Shown here piece by piece: positions 16,276-25,174 of a stretch of DNA of 64,000 nucleotides. Position 1 is the stretch's first letter, and the number at the start of each line of letters is the position of its first letter. Both the position numbers and the translations under genes were made by a program. The notes beneath the pieces were generated by a model that did not search any database, was not told the origin of the DNA, and was given only the letters and a program-made list of their open reading frames with translations. Origin of the DNA: Saccharopolyspora_C sp047200635 (lineage in GTDB: Bacteria; Actinomycetota; Actinomycetes; Mycobacteriales; Pseudonocardiaceae); assembly GCF_047200635.1 (NCBI RefSeq), contig NZ_JBJZOI010000026.1, positions 1 to 64,000 on the forward strand. The letters are read 5' to 3'.

Positions 16276-17082
16276 TCAGGGCTCGGTGACGAAATCGATC
16301 AACCGTTCGACCGCGCCGAGCAAGGGGGCCTCGACGTCGCGGAAGCCCTCCACGGCACCGAGCACGCGACGCCACCCCTCGGCGGGTTCACCCCAGCCGA
16401 GCGCTGCGCACACGCCTTCCTTCCAGTCCTGTCCGCGGGGCACCACCGGCCAGGCCTCGATGCCCAGCGAAGCGGGTTTCACCGCCTGCCACACGTCCAC
16501 GTAAGGATGGCCGGTGATCAGCACGTTCGGATCGTCGACACCGGCCACGAGGCGCGATTCCTTGCTTCCCTCGACCAGGTGGTCCACGAGCACGCCGACG
16601 CGGTGCCCGGCGCGCGGCCGGAACTCGGCGAGCAGACCGGGCAGGTCGTCGACGCCGTGCAGCGGCTCCACCACCACGCCCTCCACCCGCAGGTCGTGCC
16701 CCCAGACCCGTTCGACGAGCTCGGCGTCGTGCAGGCCCTCCACCCAGATCCGGCTGCCCCTGGCCTCGCGGGCGCGCACGCCGTCCACGTGGACCGAGCC
16801 GGAGGCCGACCGCCGCGGCCCGGAGTCCCCGCCGACCGGCGGAGGCACGAGCGTGACCGGACGGCCCTCCAGCAGGAAGGCCGCGGGCCGCATCGGGAAC
16901 AGCCGCCGCGCGCCGCGGCGGTCCTCCAGGACCGCGTTGCCCTTCTCCACCCGTAGCACCGCCCCGCAGAAGCCGCTCGCGGGATCCTCCACCACCAGTC
17001 CCGGCTCGGCGGGGACTTCGGGGATCTCCCGGCGCTTCCGCCCGGAAGCGAGGACGTCGTTGCCGTAGTTCACCGAACGCAC
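16276..17082 (-). CDS. DUF3097 family protein
   Basis: A 268-residue soluble protein recognised as DUF3097, a conserved actinobacterial family of unknown function. The N-terminal YGNDVLASGRKRREIPE motif is characteristic. A middle segment (GSRIWVEGLHDAELVERVWG) and ADP-like loop HRVGVLVDHLVEGSKESRL resemble Toprim-like nuclease/primase cores, with acidic residues in VEGLHDAELV and VLVDHL. That resemblance is my inference. The gene stands alone, 86 bases from the NfeD gene, and diverges from the next gene at 17230. Confidence 0.85.
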   Translation of the reverse strand: MRSVNYGNDVLASGRKRREIPEVPAEPGLVVEDPASGFCGAVLRVEKGNAVLEDRRGARRLFPMRPAAFLLEGRPVTLVPPPVGGDSGPRRSASGSVHVDGVRAREARGSRIWVEGLHDAELVERVWGHDLRVEGVVVEPLHGVDDLPGLLAEFRPRAGHRVGVLVDHLVEGSKESRLVAGVDDPNVLITGHPYVDVWQAVKPASLGIEAWPVVPRGQDWKEGVCAALGWGEPAEGWRRVLGAVEGFRDVEAPLLGAVERLIDFVTEP

Positions 17083-17229
17083 GAGCAGACCCTACTCACC
17101 GGGGCGCGGCGGCCGGACGCGGCGCGCCGCCCAGGTGATCGCGACGCGGACCACAGCACCCCTCCCCCGACGGGAAGGTCCGGCGCGGGATACGTACTCT
17201 CTCTCGACGTGCCATGCCCAAGCGCAACG

Positions 17230-18003
17230 ATGGTCGTGTGGACGTCCGCGTGGTTGCACGGTGCGACCGCCGCGGACGACGTGCTCGACGCCCTGCAGGT
17301 CTGGGGCGAGTCGCAGGAGGTGCGCGCCGCCGACGAGGAGCTCGCCGCCCGCCTGGACCTGCCCGGCCCCCAGGACACCCCCGCCGGTCCGGCGCTGCTG
17401 CTCGCGGCGCTGCGCAAGGCCGGGGCGAGCACCGGTGAGCTCGCGCTGCCGGTGCCCGGTGATGTGCGCGGTCTCGGCACCGCGAGCGCCTTCTCCAAGC
17501 AGGCGCTGCGTCGCGGTGAGGCCGCCGTGCTGCCGGAGGCCGGCCTGGCCCTGGTTCCGGAGCAGGTCGCCGAGGGGATCCTGCGCTGGACGGTGTTCGC
17601 CGTGGGCGAGCTGCCCCCGGCCGAGCACCTGCCCATCGGCGAGGCCGAGCACGGCATGTCCTCGGCGATGCGCGAGGCCGCCAGCACCCTGATCGATCTC
17701 GACATCGCCAAGCGGCGGCCCGGAGTCCGGGACGAGATCGCCTCCACGGTGGCCGACCGGCCCAAGCCGCCGTGGCCGGAGGAGGTGCCGCAGCGGCCGC
17801 TGCGGATCCTGCAGCGAGCCGCCGAGGTGGAGGCGATCCTGTGGGTCGCCACCGATGACGCCCCCGGCGGGGCGCTGTCGGCCTCGGCGACGCGAGCCCG
17901 CACCGAGGCGCTGCGCCCGCTGTTCGACTCGGTCCGCGCCGCCCGCCGCGCCTCCATCGCCGAGATGGTGCGGGTGCTGGCCGACGGCGCCAGCCAGCAC
18001 TGA
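17230..18003 (+). CDS. Conserved actinobacterial hypothetical protein
   Basis: A ~257-residue soluble protein starting MVVWTSAWLHGATAADDVLD. It has no signal peptide, membrane helix or recognisable catalytic motif, and looks mainly helical with an Ala/Leu/Arg-rich C-terminus. This type of protein, beginning with a T-S-A-W-L-H-G-like core, is common and uncharacterised in actinomycetes. ATG 17230 is preferred over ATG 17209 because conserved-looking sequence begins there; neither has a good ribosome site. It diverges from DUF3097 with a 147-base gap. Confidence 0.75.
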   Translation: MVVWTSAWLHGATAADDVLDALQVWGESQEVRAADEELAARLDLPGPQDTPAGPALLLAALRKAGASTGELALPVPGDVRGLGTASAFSKQALRRGEAAVLPEAGLALVPEQVAEGILRWTVFAVGELPPAEHLPIGEAEHGMSSAMREAASTLIDLDIAKRRPGVRDEIASTVADRPKPPWPEEVPQRPLRILQRAAEVEAILWVATDDAPGGALSASATRARTEALRPLFDSVRAARRASIAEMVRVLADGASQH

Positions 18004-18364
18004 CCCCGCCCGGTACGGGCCGGACCAGCGGAACTCCCCGCGGAGGAGCCGCCCGGCGGGCAGGTGGTGGGAGTCCGCCCTCCCGACCTAGCGGCGGGCC
18101 GCGCCCCCACCACCGCAAGTCCTCGTCGACGACGCTGCCCGGCACCTCCCTGGCAGCCGGTGGAGCGGGCGACCTGCTGGTGCGCGGCGGAACGGGCAGG
18201 GGTTCTCACCGCCGCTCACCGGGCGCCCGGAGTACCGGCCCAAGGAGTGCTCCGGGCCGCCGCGCGGCGCCCGAGCCGCACGTGGCACCGGCCCCGCCCC
18301 CGCTCGGCGTCAGCTCGCGGTCGAGCGCGCCGAGCTCGGGGCGGCGCGGGCACCCCGACCGAGG
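18004..18364. other. Intergenic region without a recognised gene
   Basis: About 360 bases between two convergent genes. Open frames here are short, start badly and have unnatural Arg/Pro-rich translations. Several GC-rich inverted repeats could act as terminators, but none stands out. I see nothing else. Confidence 0.6.
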
Positions 18365-19390
18365 TCAGGCCGTCCGCGAGCAGCAGCCCGGGGCGCACGC
18401 CTCGCCGTTGGTGCTGCAGCCCGCCGCGGGCAGCAGCGACAGCTTGCGCGGCCGCACCTCGTCGACGTGCTCGGAGACCAGCTCCACGATCATCTTCGCG
18501 AACCGCGGATCGTCTCCCGCGGTCCCGGCGCGGGCGAAGCCCATCCCCAGCTCCGCGGCCTTCTCCGCCGCCTCGTTGTCCAGGTCCCACACCACTTCCA
18601 GGTGGTCGGAGACGAACCCGATCGGGCTCACCACCACCGAACCCACGCCCTCGGCGTGCAGCCGCTCGACGTGATCGACCACGTCCGGCTCCAGCCACGG
18701 CACCTGCGGCGGCCCGGAGCGGGACTGCCAGACCACGTCGTAGGCCTCCACCCCGGCCTCCTCGGCCACCAGCCGCGCGCACTCCGCGACCTGCCGCGAG
18801 TACCACTCGGGCCGCCCGTCCGGGCCCGGCAGCTCATCGGCGCGCACCGGCACCGAGTGCGCGGTGAACACCAGCCGCGCCCGCGGATCCCCCACCTGCG
18901 CGCAGGCGCGGCGGACCGCGTCGGCGTTGGCCGCCACGAACAGCGGGTGGTCGAAGAACTGGCGCAGCTTCACCAGCTCCGGAGCCCGCTCCCCCACCGC
19001 TTCGCGGGCCCGGGCGATGTCCTCGTGGTACTGCTTGCACCCCGAGTAGCCGCCCCACGCCGACGTCGGGAAGACCAGCGCCCGGCGCACGCCGTCCTCG
19101 GCCATGCGCGCCACGGTCTCCTCGATCATGGGGTACCAGTTCCGATTTCCCCAGTACACCGGCAGGTCCCGGCTCTCGGCGCGCAGCTGGTCGCGCAGCC
19201 CGGCCATGATCTCGCGGTTGAGGCGGTTGATCGGCGACACCCCGCCGAAGTGGTGGTAGTGCTCGGCGACCTCGTCGAGCCGCTCCGGCGGCACGCCTCT
19301 GCCCCGGGTGACGTTCTCCAGGAACGGCCGGACGTCCTCCGGGCCCTCCGGTCCACCGAACGACAAGAACAGCAGCGCATCGAAAGTCAC
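18365..19390 (-). CDS. hemH: Coproporphyrin III ferrochelatase
   Basis: A 341-residue ferrochelatase that inserts Fe2+ into the porphyrin ring; in actinobacteria the substrate is coproporphyrin III (CpfC). Seen are FLSFGGPEGPEDV at the N-terminus, FGGVSPINRLN, the metal-site His in LVFTAHSVPVR, and FVSDHLEVVWDLDNEA. The C-terminal tail GCSTNGEACAPGCC supplies cysteines for the [2Fe-2S] cluster known in actinobacterial enzymes. GTG 19390 is the start that puts the first strand at residue 3. It follows inhA by 81 bases on the same strand, as in Mycobacterium (mabA-inhA-hemZ). Confidence 0.93.
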   Translation of the reverse strand: MTFDALLFLSFGGPEGPEDVRPFLENVTRGRGVPPERLDEVAEHYHHFGGVSPINRLNREIMAGLRDQLRAESRDLPVYWGNRNWYPMIEETVARMAEDGVRRALVFPTSAWGGYSGCKQYHEDIARAREAVGERAPELVKLRQFFDHPLFVAANADAVRRACAQVGDPRARLVFTAHSVPVRADELPGPDGRPEWYSRQVAECARLVAEEAGVEAYDVVWQSRSGPPQVPWLEPDVVDHVERLHAEGVGSVVVSPIGFVSDHLEVVWDLDNEAAEKAAELGMGFARAGTAGDDPRFAKMIVELVSEHVDEVRPRKLSLLPAAGCSTNGEACAPGCCSRTA

Positions 19391-19471
19391 CCGACCATGA
19401 TGGCGCGCACCGGAAACGGCCGCCCACGCGGGTGGGGCGTGCGCGATGCGCCCGCGCACGCCCCGAGCGGA

Positions 19472-20239
19472 TCACGCGCCCAGCGCGGAGAACCCGCCGT
19501 CCACCATGATCATCGAACCGGTGGTCTTGGGCAGCCAGTCCGACAGCACCGCGCAGATCGACTGCGCCACCGGCGTCGGGTCGTTGACGTCCCAGCCCAG
19601 CGGGGCCCGCTCGCCCCAGGTCTCCTCCAAACCGGAGAAACCGGGGATCGACTTCGCCGCCATCGTGCGCACCGGGCCCGCCGAGACCAGGTTGACCCGG
19701 ATCCCCTGCGGTCCCAGCTCGCGCGCCAGGTAGCGGCTGGTCGACTCCAGCGCCGCCTTCGCCACGCCCATCCAGTCGTAGGCGGGCCACGCCACCCGCG
19801 CGTCGAAGTCCATGCCCACGATCGACGAGCCCGGCGACAGCAGCGGCAGCACCGAGGTCGTCAACGACTTCAGCGAGTACGCCGAGATCTCCACCGCCGT
19901 GGCCACGTCCTCCCACGGCGCGGCCAGGAACTCCCCGCCCAGGCAGGACGCCGGGGCGAACCCGATCGAGTGCAGCACCCCGTCCAGGCCGTCGACGTGC
20001 TCGCGCACCCGGTCGGCCAGGCTGTCGCGGTGCTCGGCGTTGGTGACGTCCAGCTCCAGCACCGGCGCGGGCTTCGGCAACCGCCCCGCGATGCGCTCCA
20101 CCAGGCTCATCCGGCCGAACCCGGTGAGCACCACCTCCGCGCCCTGCTCCTGGGCCATCTTGGCCGCGTGGAACGCGATCGAGGCGTCGGTGATGACGCC
20201 GGTGATCAGGATGCGCTTGCCTTCGAGCAATCCGCTCAC
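19472..20239 (-). CDS. inhA: NADH-dependent enoyl-ACP reductase (InhA/FabI)
   Basis: A 255-residue short-chain dehydrogenase-fold enoyl-ACP reductase for the last step of the FAS-II elongation cycle. ILITGVITDASIAF is the FabI-type nucleotide loop, Ser91 in VLHSIGFAP corresponds to mycobacterial Ser94, and Tyr154/Lys161 (WPAYDWMGVAKAAL) are the catalytic pair. GTG 20239 has GGAGG six bases upstream. It lies 73 bases behind fabG and ahead of hemH, the same order as mycobacterial mabA-inhA-hemZ. These organisms lack classical mycolates in many genera, so here it probably serves ordinary type II fatty acid synthesis. Confidence 0.95.
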   Translation of the reverse strand: MSGLLEGKRILITGVITDASIAFHAAKMAQEQGAEVVLTGFGRMSLVERIAGRLPKPAPVLELDVTNAEHRDSLADRVREHVDGLDGVLHSIGFAPASCLGGEFLAAPWEDVATAVEISAYSLKSLTTSVLPLLSPGSSIVGMDFDARVAWPAYDWMGVAKAALESTSRYLARELGPQGIRVNLVSAGPVRTMAAKSIPGFSGLEETWGERAPLGWDVNDPTPVAQSICAVLSDWLPKTTGSMIMVDGGFSALGA

Positions 20240-20312
20240 GAACTTCCTCCGCTGTGTTGCTGAGGCCCGCCACCGGGCGGGCCGAGTCGTATCGGGCCGG
20301 GCCGGTCCCGGC

Positions 20313-21017
20313 TCAGTGCCCCATGCCCAGGCCGCCGTCCACCGGGATGACCGCCCCGGTGACGTAGGCGGCCCCCTCCGAGGCCAGCCAGGCGACCGCC
20401 TGCGCGATCTCGTCGGGCTCCGCGAACCGGGACAACGGGATCTGCCCGAAGATCTCCTTCTGGCGCTCGTCGCTGAGCGCGTCGGTCATGTCGGTGGTGA
20501 CGAAGCCCGGCGCGACCACGTTCGCGGTGATCTTGCGCGAACCGAGCTCGCGGGCGATCGAGCGCGCCAGCCCGACCAGCCCGGCCTTGCTCGCCGCGTA
20601 GTTCGCCTGGCCGGCACCACCGGAGAGCCCCACCACCGAGGACACGAAGATCATGCGGCCGCGCTTGAGGCGCAACATGCTGCTCGCCGCCCGCTTCGCG
20701 ACCCGGTAGGAGCCCGCCAGGTTCGCGTCCAGCACGCGGCCGAACTGCTCCTCGCCCATCCGCAGCAGCAGCCCGTCGTCGGTGATCCCGGCGTTCGACA
20801 CCAGCACCTCGACCCGGCCCTGCGCGGCCTCCACCTCGTCGAAGGCCGCCGAGACCTGCTCGGCGTCGGTCACGTCGCACTGCACGCCCCGCAGCCCCTC
20901 CGGAGCGCCCGATCCGCGGTGGGTGACCGCCACCTCGTCGCCCGCGGCCTGGAACGCGCGGGCGATCGCCAGCCCGATCCCGCGGTTGCCTCCGGTCACC
21001 AGTACGGACCGTCCCAC
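20313..21017 (-). CDS. fabG: 3-oxoacyl-ACP reductase (FabG/MabA)
   Basis: A 234-residue short-chain dehydrogenase that reduces 3-oxoacyl-ACP with NADPH. The cofactor loop TGGNRGIGLA, the NAG motif (VSNAGITDD), the catalytic Ser (IFVSSVVGLSG) and YAASK all fit FabG; the C-terminal VDGGLGMGH is typical of MabA. The GTG at 21017 is chosen because a strong GGGAGGAG lies 7 bases upstream, which removes a 14-residue extension. It starts the fabG-inhA-hemH unit and diverges from the large FAD/Fe-S oxidoreductase gene. Confidence 0.94.
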   Translation of the reverse strand: MGRSVLVTGGNRGIGLAIARAFQAAGDEVAVTHRGSGAPEGLRGVQCDVTDAEQVSAAFDEVEAAQGRVEVLVSNAGITDDGLLLRMGEEQFGRVLDANLAGSYRVAKRAASSMLRLKRGRMIFVSSVVGLSGGAGQANYAASKAGLVGLARSIARELGSRKITANVVAPGFVTTDMTDALSDERQKEIFGQIPLSRFAEPDEIAQAVAWLASEGAAYVTGAVIPVDGGLGMGH

Positions 21018-21275
21018 TGTGGGTCTCCTCCCGAAATCCCGAGTGGTGAACGCCCGCACCGCAACGGCCGAGCCGGTTCACCTGAACAGCCGCGACATTA
21101 TCGGTTCACCCGCACGGCCCTTCCATCCACCTTGAACAGAAATCCACCACCAGAGTCGTGCCGCGCCGACAGTGGACACCCGCCCCGGCCGCCCGGAGGC
21201 CCTACGGTGCAGGACAGCCGTGATCCGAACCGCACCCACCACCGACCGCGCCGATCCTGGCCAGGAGCAACCCGC

Positions 21276-24176
21276 ATGACGACCGCCCCGCACCGCAGCC
21301 CCGCCCCGGACGACAGCACCGGCCTCCCCGCTCCCGACGAGCTCGCCGCCGCGCTGCGCGGCCGCATCGAGGGCCGAGCCCGGTTCGACCCCGGCACCCG
21401 CGCCCTCTACTCCACCGACGCCTCCAACTACCGGCAGGTCCCGCTCGGCGTCGTGTTCCCCCGGCACGCCGACGACGTCGCCACCGCCCTCGCCGTGGCC
21501 CGCGAGCACCGGGTCCCCGTCACCGGCCGCGGCGCGGGCACCAGCATCGCCGGCAACGCCTGCGGCCCCGGGCTCGTGCTCGACTTCTCCCGCCACCTCA
21601 ACCGGATCCACCACCTCGACCCCGAACGCCGCACCGCCACCGTGGAATCCGGCGTCGTGCTCGACACCCTGCAAGCCGCGGCGAAGCCGCACGGCCTCGC
21701 CTTCGGCCCCGACCCCTCCACGCACAGCCGCTGCACCCTCGGCGGCATGATCGGCAACAACTCCTGCGGCACCCACTCGGTCGCCTGGGGCAAGACCGTC
21801 GACAACGTCCGCTCCCTGGACGTGCTGCTCTCCGACGGCACCCGCCTCACCGCCGCGGCCACCACCGAAACCGAGCTGGACGCGCTGTGCGCCCGCCAGG
21901 ACCGCACCGGGGCGCTGCACCGCGACCTGCGGGCGCTGCGCGCCGACACCGCCCAGCTCGTGCGCGACTCCTTCCCCGACCTGACCCGCCGCGTCTCCGG
22001 GTACAACCTCGACCAGCTGCTGCCCGAGCACGGCTTCCACCTCGGCCGCGCCCTCACCGGCAGCGAAGGCGGCTGCGCGATCCTGCTCGGCGCCACCGTC
22101 GACCTCGTCGAGGTGCCCGCCGCCCGCGCGCTGATCGTGCTCGGCTTCGACGACAGCTACGCCGCCGCCGACCAGGTCACCCGGCTGCGCGGGCTCGACG
22201 CGCTCGCCATCGAAGGCCTCAGCGCCGAACTCGTCGACGTCGTGCGCGCCCGCAACCCCTCCTCCCCCGCGCTGCGGCTGCTGCCCGGCGGCCGCAGCTG
22301 GCTGCTCGTGGAGGTCGGCGGCACCGACCAGCGCGACGCCGAGAACGCCGCCGAGCGCGTCCGCCGAGCCATCGGCTCCCAGGCCGAGTCCGTCGTGCAC
22401 ACCGATCCGGCCCGGACCGGGGCGCTGTGGAAGATCCGGGAGGAGGGCTCCGGCTACTCCACCCGGATGGCCGACGGCTCCGAACGCTGGTCCGGCTGGG
22501 AGGACGCCGCCGTGCCACCCGAACGGCTCGGCACCTACCTGCGCGAGTTCGACGCGCTGCTGGCCCGCTTCGGCCGCAAGGGCGTCACCTACGGCCACTA
22601 CGGCGACGGCTGCATCCACGTGCGCGTCGACTTCGACCTGCTCACCGGCTCCGGGGCCGCCCGCTACCGCGAATTCATGGAGGCCGCCGCCGACCTCGTC
22701 GCCGCCCACGGCGGCTCGGTCTCCGGTGAGCACGGCGACGGGCGGGCCCGCTCCGAGCTGCTCGCCCGGATGTACCCGCCCGCCGTCATCGATGCCTTCG
22801 CGAGGTTCAAGGACGCCTTCGACCCCGACGGGCTGCTCAACCCGGGCCAGATCGCCCGGCCCCGGCCGCTCGACGCCGACCTGCGGCTGCTCGTCGCCCC
22901 ACCGACCATCCCCACCCGCACCGAACTCGCGCTGCACGCCGACGACGGCGACCTCGCCCCCGCCAGCCGGCGCTGCGTCGGCATGGGCAAGTGCCTGAAC
23001 ACCACCGGCGGCGTGATGTGCCCCAGCTACCGCGCCACCCAGGACGAGCAGCACTCCACCCGCGGCCGCGCCCACCTGCTGTTCGAGATGCTCAACGGCT
23101 CCGTGATCCGCGGCGGCTGGCGCTCCACCGAGGTCCGCGACGCCCTCGACCTGTGCCTGTCCTGCAAGGGCTGCAAGACCGACTGCCCCGTCGGTGTCGA
23201 CATGGCGACCTACAAGGCCGAGTTCCTGCACCACCACTACCGCCACCGCCCCCGGCCCGCCGCGCACTACTCGATGGGTTTCCTCCCGCTGTGGCTCACC
23301 CTCGCCCAGCGCGCGCCCCGGCTCGCCAACGCCGTGCTCACCGGCCCCGCCGCCCCGCTGCTCAAGCGCCTCGGCGGCATCGCCCCCGAACGCGACGTCC
23401 CGCGCCTCGCCGAACGCTCCCTGCGCTCCTGGTGGCGCCACCGCGAAGACCGCACCGCCACCGGCGGCCCGCGCGCCCTGCTGTTCCCGGACACCTTCAC
23501 CGACCACTTCGACCCGCACATCGGCCGCGACGCCGTGCTCGCGCTGGAACGGCTGGGCCACACCGTCGAACTCCCCCGCGAACCCGTCTGCTGCGGACTG
23601 ACCTGGACCTCCACCGGGCAGCTCGGCACCGCCCGCCGCGTGCTGCGCCGCACCGCCCGGCTGCTGCGACCGCACCTCGACTCCGGGACACCCGTGATCG
23701 GGCTCGAACCGAGCTGCACCGCGTTCCTGCGCGGCGACGCGCTGGAACTCGCCCCCCACGATCCCGACGTCCGCGCCCTCGCCGAAGCCACCAGGACCTT
23801 CGCCGAACACGTCGAACCCGACCGCGAGCGCTGGCAGCGCACCGGCGGCGGGAAGGCCCTCGTCCAGCGGCACTGCCACCAGTACGCCGAGCTGGGCTTC
23901 GACGCCGACCGCGCCGCCCTCGCCGCCACCGGCACCGACGCCCACGTCCTCGACGCCGGGTGCTGCGGACTCGCCGGCAACTTCGGCTTCGAACGCGGCC
24001 ACTACGCGGTGTCGATGGCCTGCGCCGAGCAGACCCTGCTGCCCGCGGTGCGCGCCGCCGAACCCGGAACCGAGGTCGTCGCGGACGGCTTCAGCTGCCG
24101 GGTGCAGATCCGTCAGGGAACCGGGGCCGAACCCGTGCACCTCGCGACCCTCGTCCGCCGCGCGCTCGACCGCTGA
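21276..24176 (+). CDS. FAD-linked oxidase / Fe-S oxidoreductase fusion (D-lactate/glycolate dehydrogenase type)
   Basis: A 966-residue fusion of a GlcD-like FAD enzyme and a GlcF-like iron-sulfur protein. The PCMH FAD domain is N-terminal (RGAGTSIAGNACG near 87-99; IGNNSCGTHS). The FAD-oxidase C domain carries TYGHYGDGCIHVR and SGEHGDGRARSELL. Next are two ferredoxin-type clusters (CVGMGKC region and Cys627, Cys630, Cys633, Cys637), then two CCG domains (PVCCGLTW, GCCGLAGNFGFE). It should oxidise a 2-hydroxyacid, probably D-lactate, into the electron transport chain. ATG 21276 follows AGGAG. It is oriented against the fabG operon, inside an otherwise conserved gene order. Confidence 0.9.
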   Translation: MTTAPHRSPAPDDSTGLPAPDELAAALRGRIEGRARFDPGTRALYSTDASNYRQVPLGVVFPRHADDVATALAVAREHRVPVTGRGAGTSIAGNACGPGLVLDFSRHLNRIHHLDPERRTATVESGVVLDTLQAAAKPHGLAFGPDPSTHSRCTLGGMIGNNSCGTHSVAWGKTVDNVRSLDVLLSDGTRLTAAATTETELDALCARQDRTGALHRDLRALRADTAQLVRDSFPDLTRRVSGYNLDQLLPEHGFHLGRALTGSEGGCAILLGATVDLVEVPAARALIVLGFDDSYAAADQVTRLRGLDALAIEGLSAELVDVVRARNPSSPALRLLPGGRSWLLVEVGGTDQRDAENAAERVRRAIGSQAESVVHTDPARTGALWKIREEGSGYSTRMADGSERWSGWEDAAVPPERLGTYLREFDALLARFGRKGVTYGHYGDGCIHVRVDFDLLTGSGAARYREFMEAAADLVAAHGGSVSGEHGDGRARSELLARMYPPAVIDAFARFKDAFDPDGLLNPGQIARPRPLDADLRLLVAPPTIPTRTELALHADDGDLAPASRRCVGMGKCLNTTGGVMCPSYRATQDEQHSTRGRAHLLFEMLNGSVIRGGWRSTEVRDALDLCLSCKGCKTDCPVGVDMATYKAEFLHHHYRHRPRPAAHYSMGFLPLWLTLAQRAPRLANAVLTGPAAPLLKRLGGIAPERDVPRLAERSLRSWWRHREDRTATGGPRALLFPDTFTDHFDPHIGRDAVLALERLGHTVELPREPVCCGLTWTSTGQLGTARRVLRRTARLLRPHLDSGTPVIGLEPSCTAFLRGDALELAPHDPDVRALAEATRTFAEHVEPDRERWQRTGGGKALVQRHCHQYAELGFDADRAALAATGTDAHVLDAGCCGLAGNFGFERGHYAVSMACAEQTLLPAVRAAEPGTEVVADGFSCRVQIRQGTGAEPVHLATLVRRALDR

Positions 24177-24183
24177 TCCCGCC

Positions 24184-24217
24184 CCGCGCCCCGGCCCACC
24201 GAGCGGCCGGGGCGCGG
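24184..24217. terminator. Hairpin terminator between convergent genes
   Basis: CCGCGCCCCGGCC (24184-24196) pairs with GGCCGGGGCGCGG (24205-24217), a 13-bp perfect stem with an eight-base loop. It lies between the convergent FAD/Fe-S oxidoreductase and MgtC-family genes and ends both. Confidence 0.75.
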
Positions 24218-24219
24218 AC

Positions 24220-24942
24220 TCACAACCCGGACTCCGCCGAGGCGCCCACCGCCGCGTGCAGCACCCCCGGCAGGCCGTTGATCTCCTCCACCAGCTCGCC
24301 CACCGGCTGCTTGCCCTGCAGGCTCACCGCCACCACCGCCGTGCGCTCCTGCTCCTCGTCGGTGTCCTCCCGCTCCACCACCAGGTCGAGGACCTTCAAC
24401 CCCCGGCCGGTGCACAACGTCAGCACCTCGCGCAGCACCCCGCGACCGTCCAGGTAACCGACCCGCACCACCTGCGGCTCCCGCAGCACCCCGCGCAGCA
24501 ACCGCAGCAGCCGCGGATACCCCACCGCCACCAGGAAGTGCACCAGCGTCGTGGCCGCGGCCAGCACCACCAGCCCGCCACCGCAGGCCATCCCGATCGC
24601 CGCCACCAGCCACACCGTCGCCGCCGTGGTCAACCCGCGCACCACGTCGCGGCGCACGAAGATCAACCCACCGCCGATGAACCCGATCCCCGACACCACC
24701 TGCGCTGCGACCCGCGAAGGATCCAGCGACACCCGGTCGAACGCCAGCACGTCCCCGAAGCCGTACTTCGACACCAGCATGAACAGCGCCGCCCCCACCC
24801 CCACCAAGGTGTGCGTGCGCAACCCCGCGCTCTTCGCCCGGACCTCCCGCTCCAGGCCCACCAGGCTCGACAGCACCAGCGCGCTGCCCAGCTCCACCAG
24901 CAGCGGCAGCTCGCCCAGCCCCGCGACCGCCTCACCCGCCAT
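24220..24942 (-). CDS. MgtC/SapB family membrane protein
   Basis: A 240-residue protein with the MgtC/SapB membrane domain: SSLVGLEREVRAKSAGLRTH, then GIGFIGGGLIFVRRD and GLTTAATVWLVAAIGMACG, spread over about four or five helices (about 12-140). A C-terminal ACT-like soluble domain (about 155-235) follows. MgtC proteins modulate F-type ATPase and survival in low Mg2+ rather than transport Mg2+. The first ATG fits the hydrophobic start. It stands alone between the FAD/Fe-S oxidoreductase and the VWA gene, with 232 gene-free bases upstream. Confidence 0.88.
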   Translation of the reverse strand: MAGEAVAGLGELPLLVELGSALVLSSLVGLEREVRAKSAGLRTHTLVGVGAALFMLVSKYGFGDVLAFDRVSLDPSRVAAQVVSGIGFIGGGLIFVRRDVVRGLTTAATVWLVAAIGMACGGGLVVLAAATTLVHFLVAVGYPRLLRLLRGVLREPQVVRVGYLDGRGVLREVLTLCTGRGLKVLDLVVEREDTDEEQERTAVVAVSLQGKQPVGELVEEINGLPGVLHAAVGASAESGL

Positions 24943-25174
24943 CCGACGAACCTAACCCGGCCGCCGCGCGCCTCGCTCCCCCGCGATCGCCGCAACCGGC
25001 TCGGCCAACCGGCGGCCGGACCGGCCCGCAGGCTCGAACCGGGCACCGCCCGGCTCCACCCCCACGTGCGAGACCGGGCCCGAGCGCGGAACACCCGGCG
25101 CCGGGTTCAGTGCGACCGCGTCCCGTCTCGGCGGCATCGCTCGGCGGGGCGGGCGTGCCGCGGCGGGGAACCGC

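Noticed and set aside
18064..18867. A plus-strand frame over the hemH 3' end
   Set aside because: Arg/Pro-rich shadow with no ribosome site, opposite a certain gene.
19812..21275. A 5' extension of the FAD/Fe-S oxidoreductase frame over fabG and inhA
   Set aside because: The extension is antisense to two certain genes and unlike any protein; ATG 21276 with AGGAG is the clear start.
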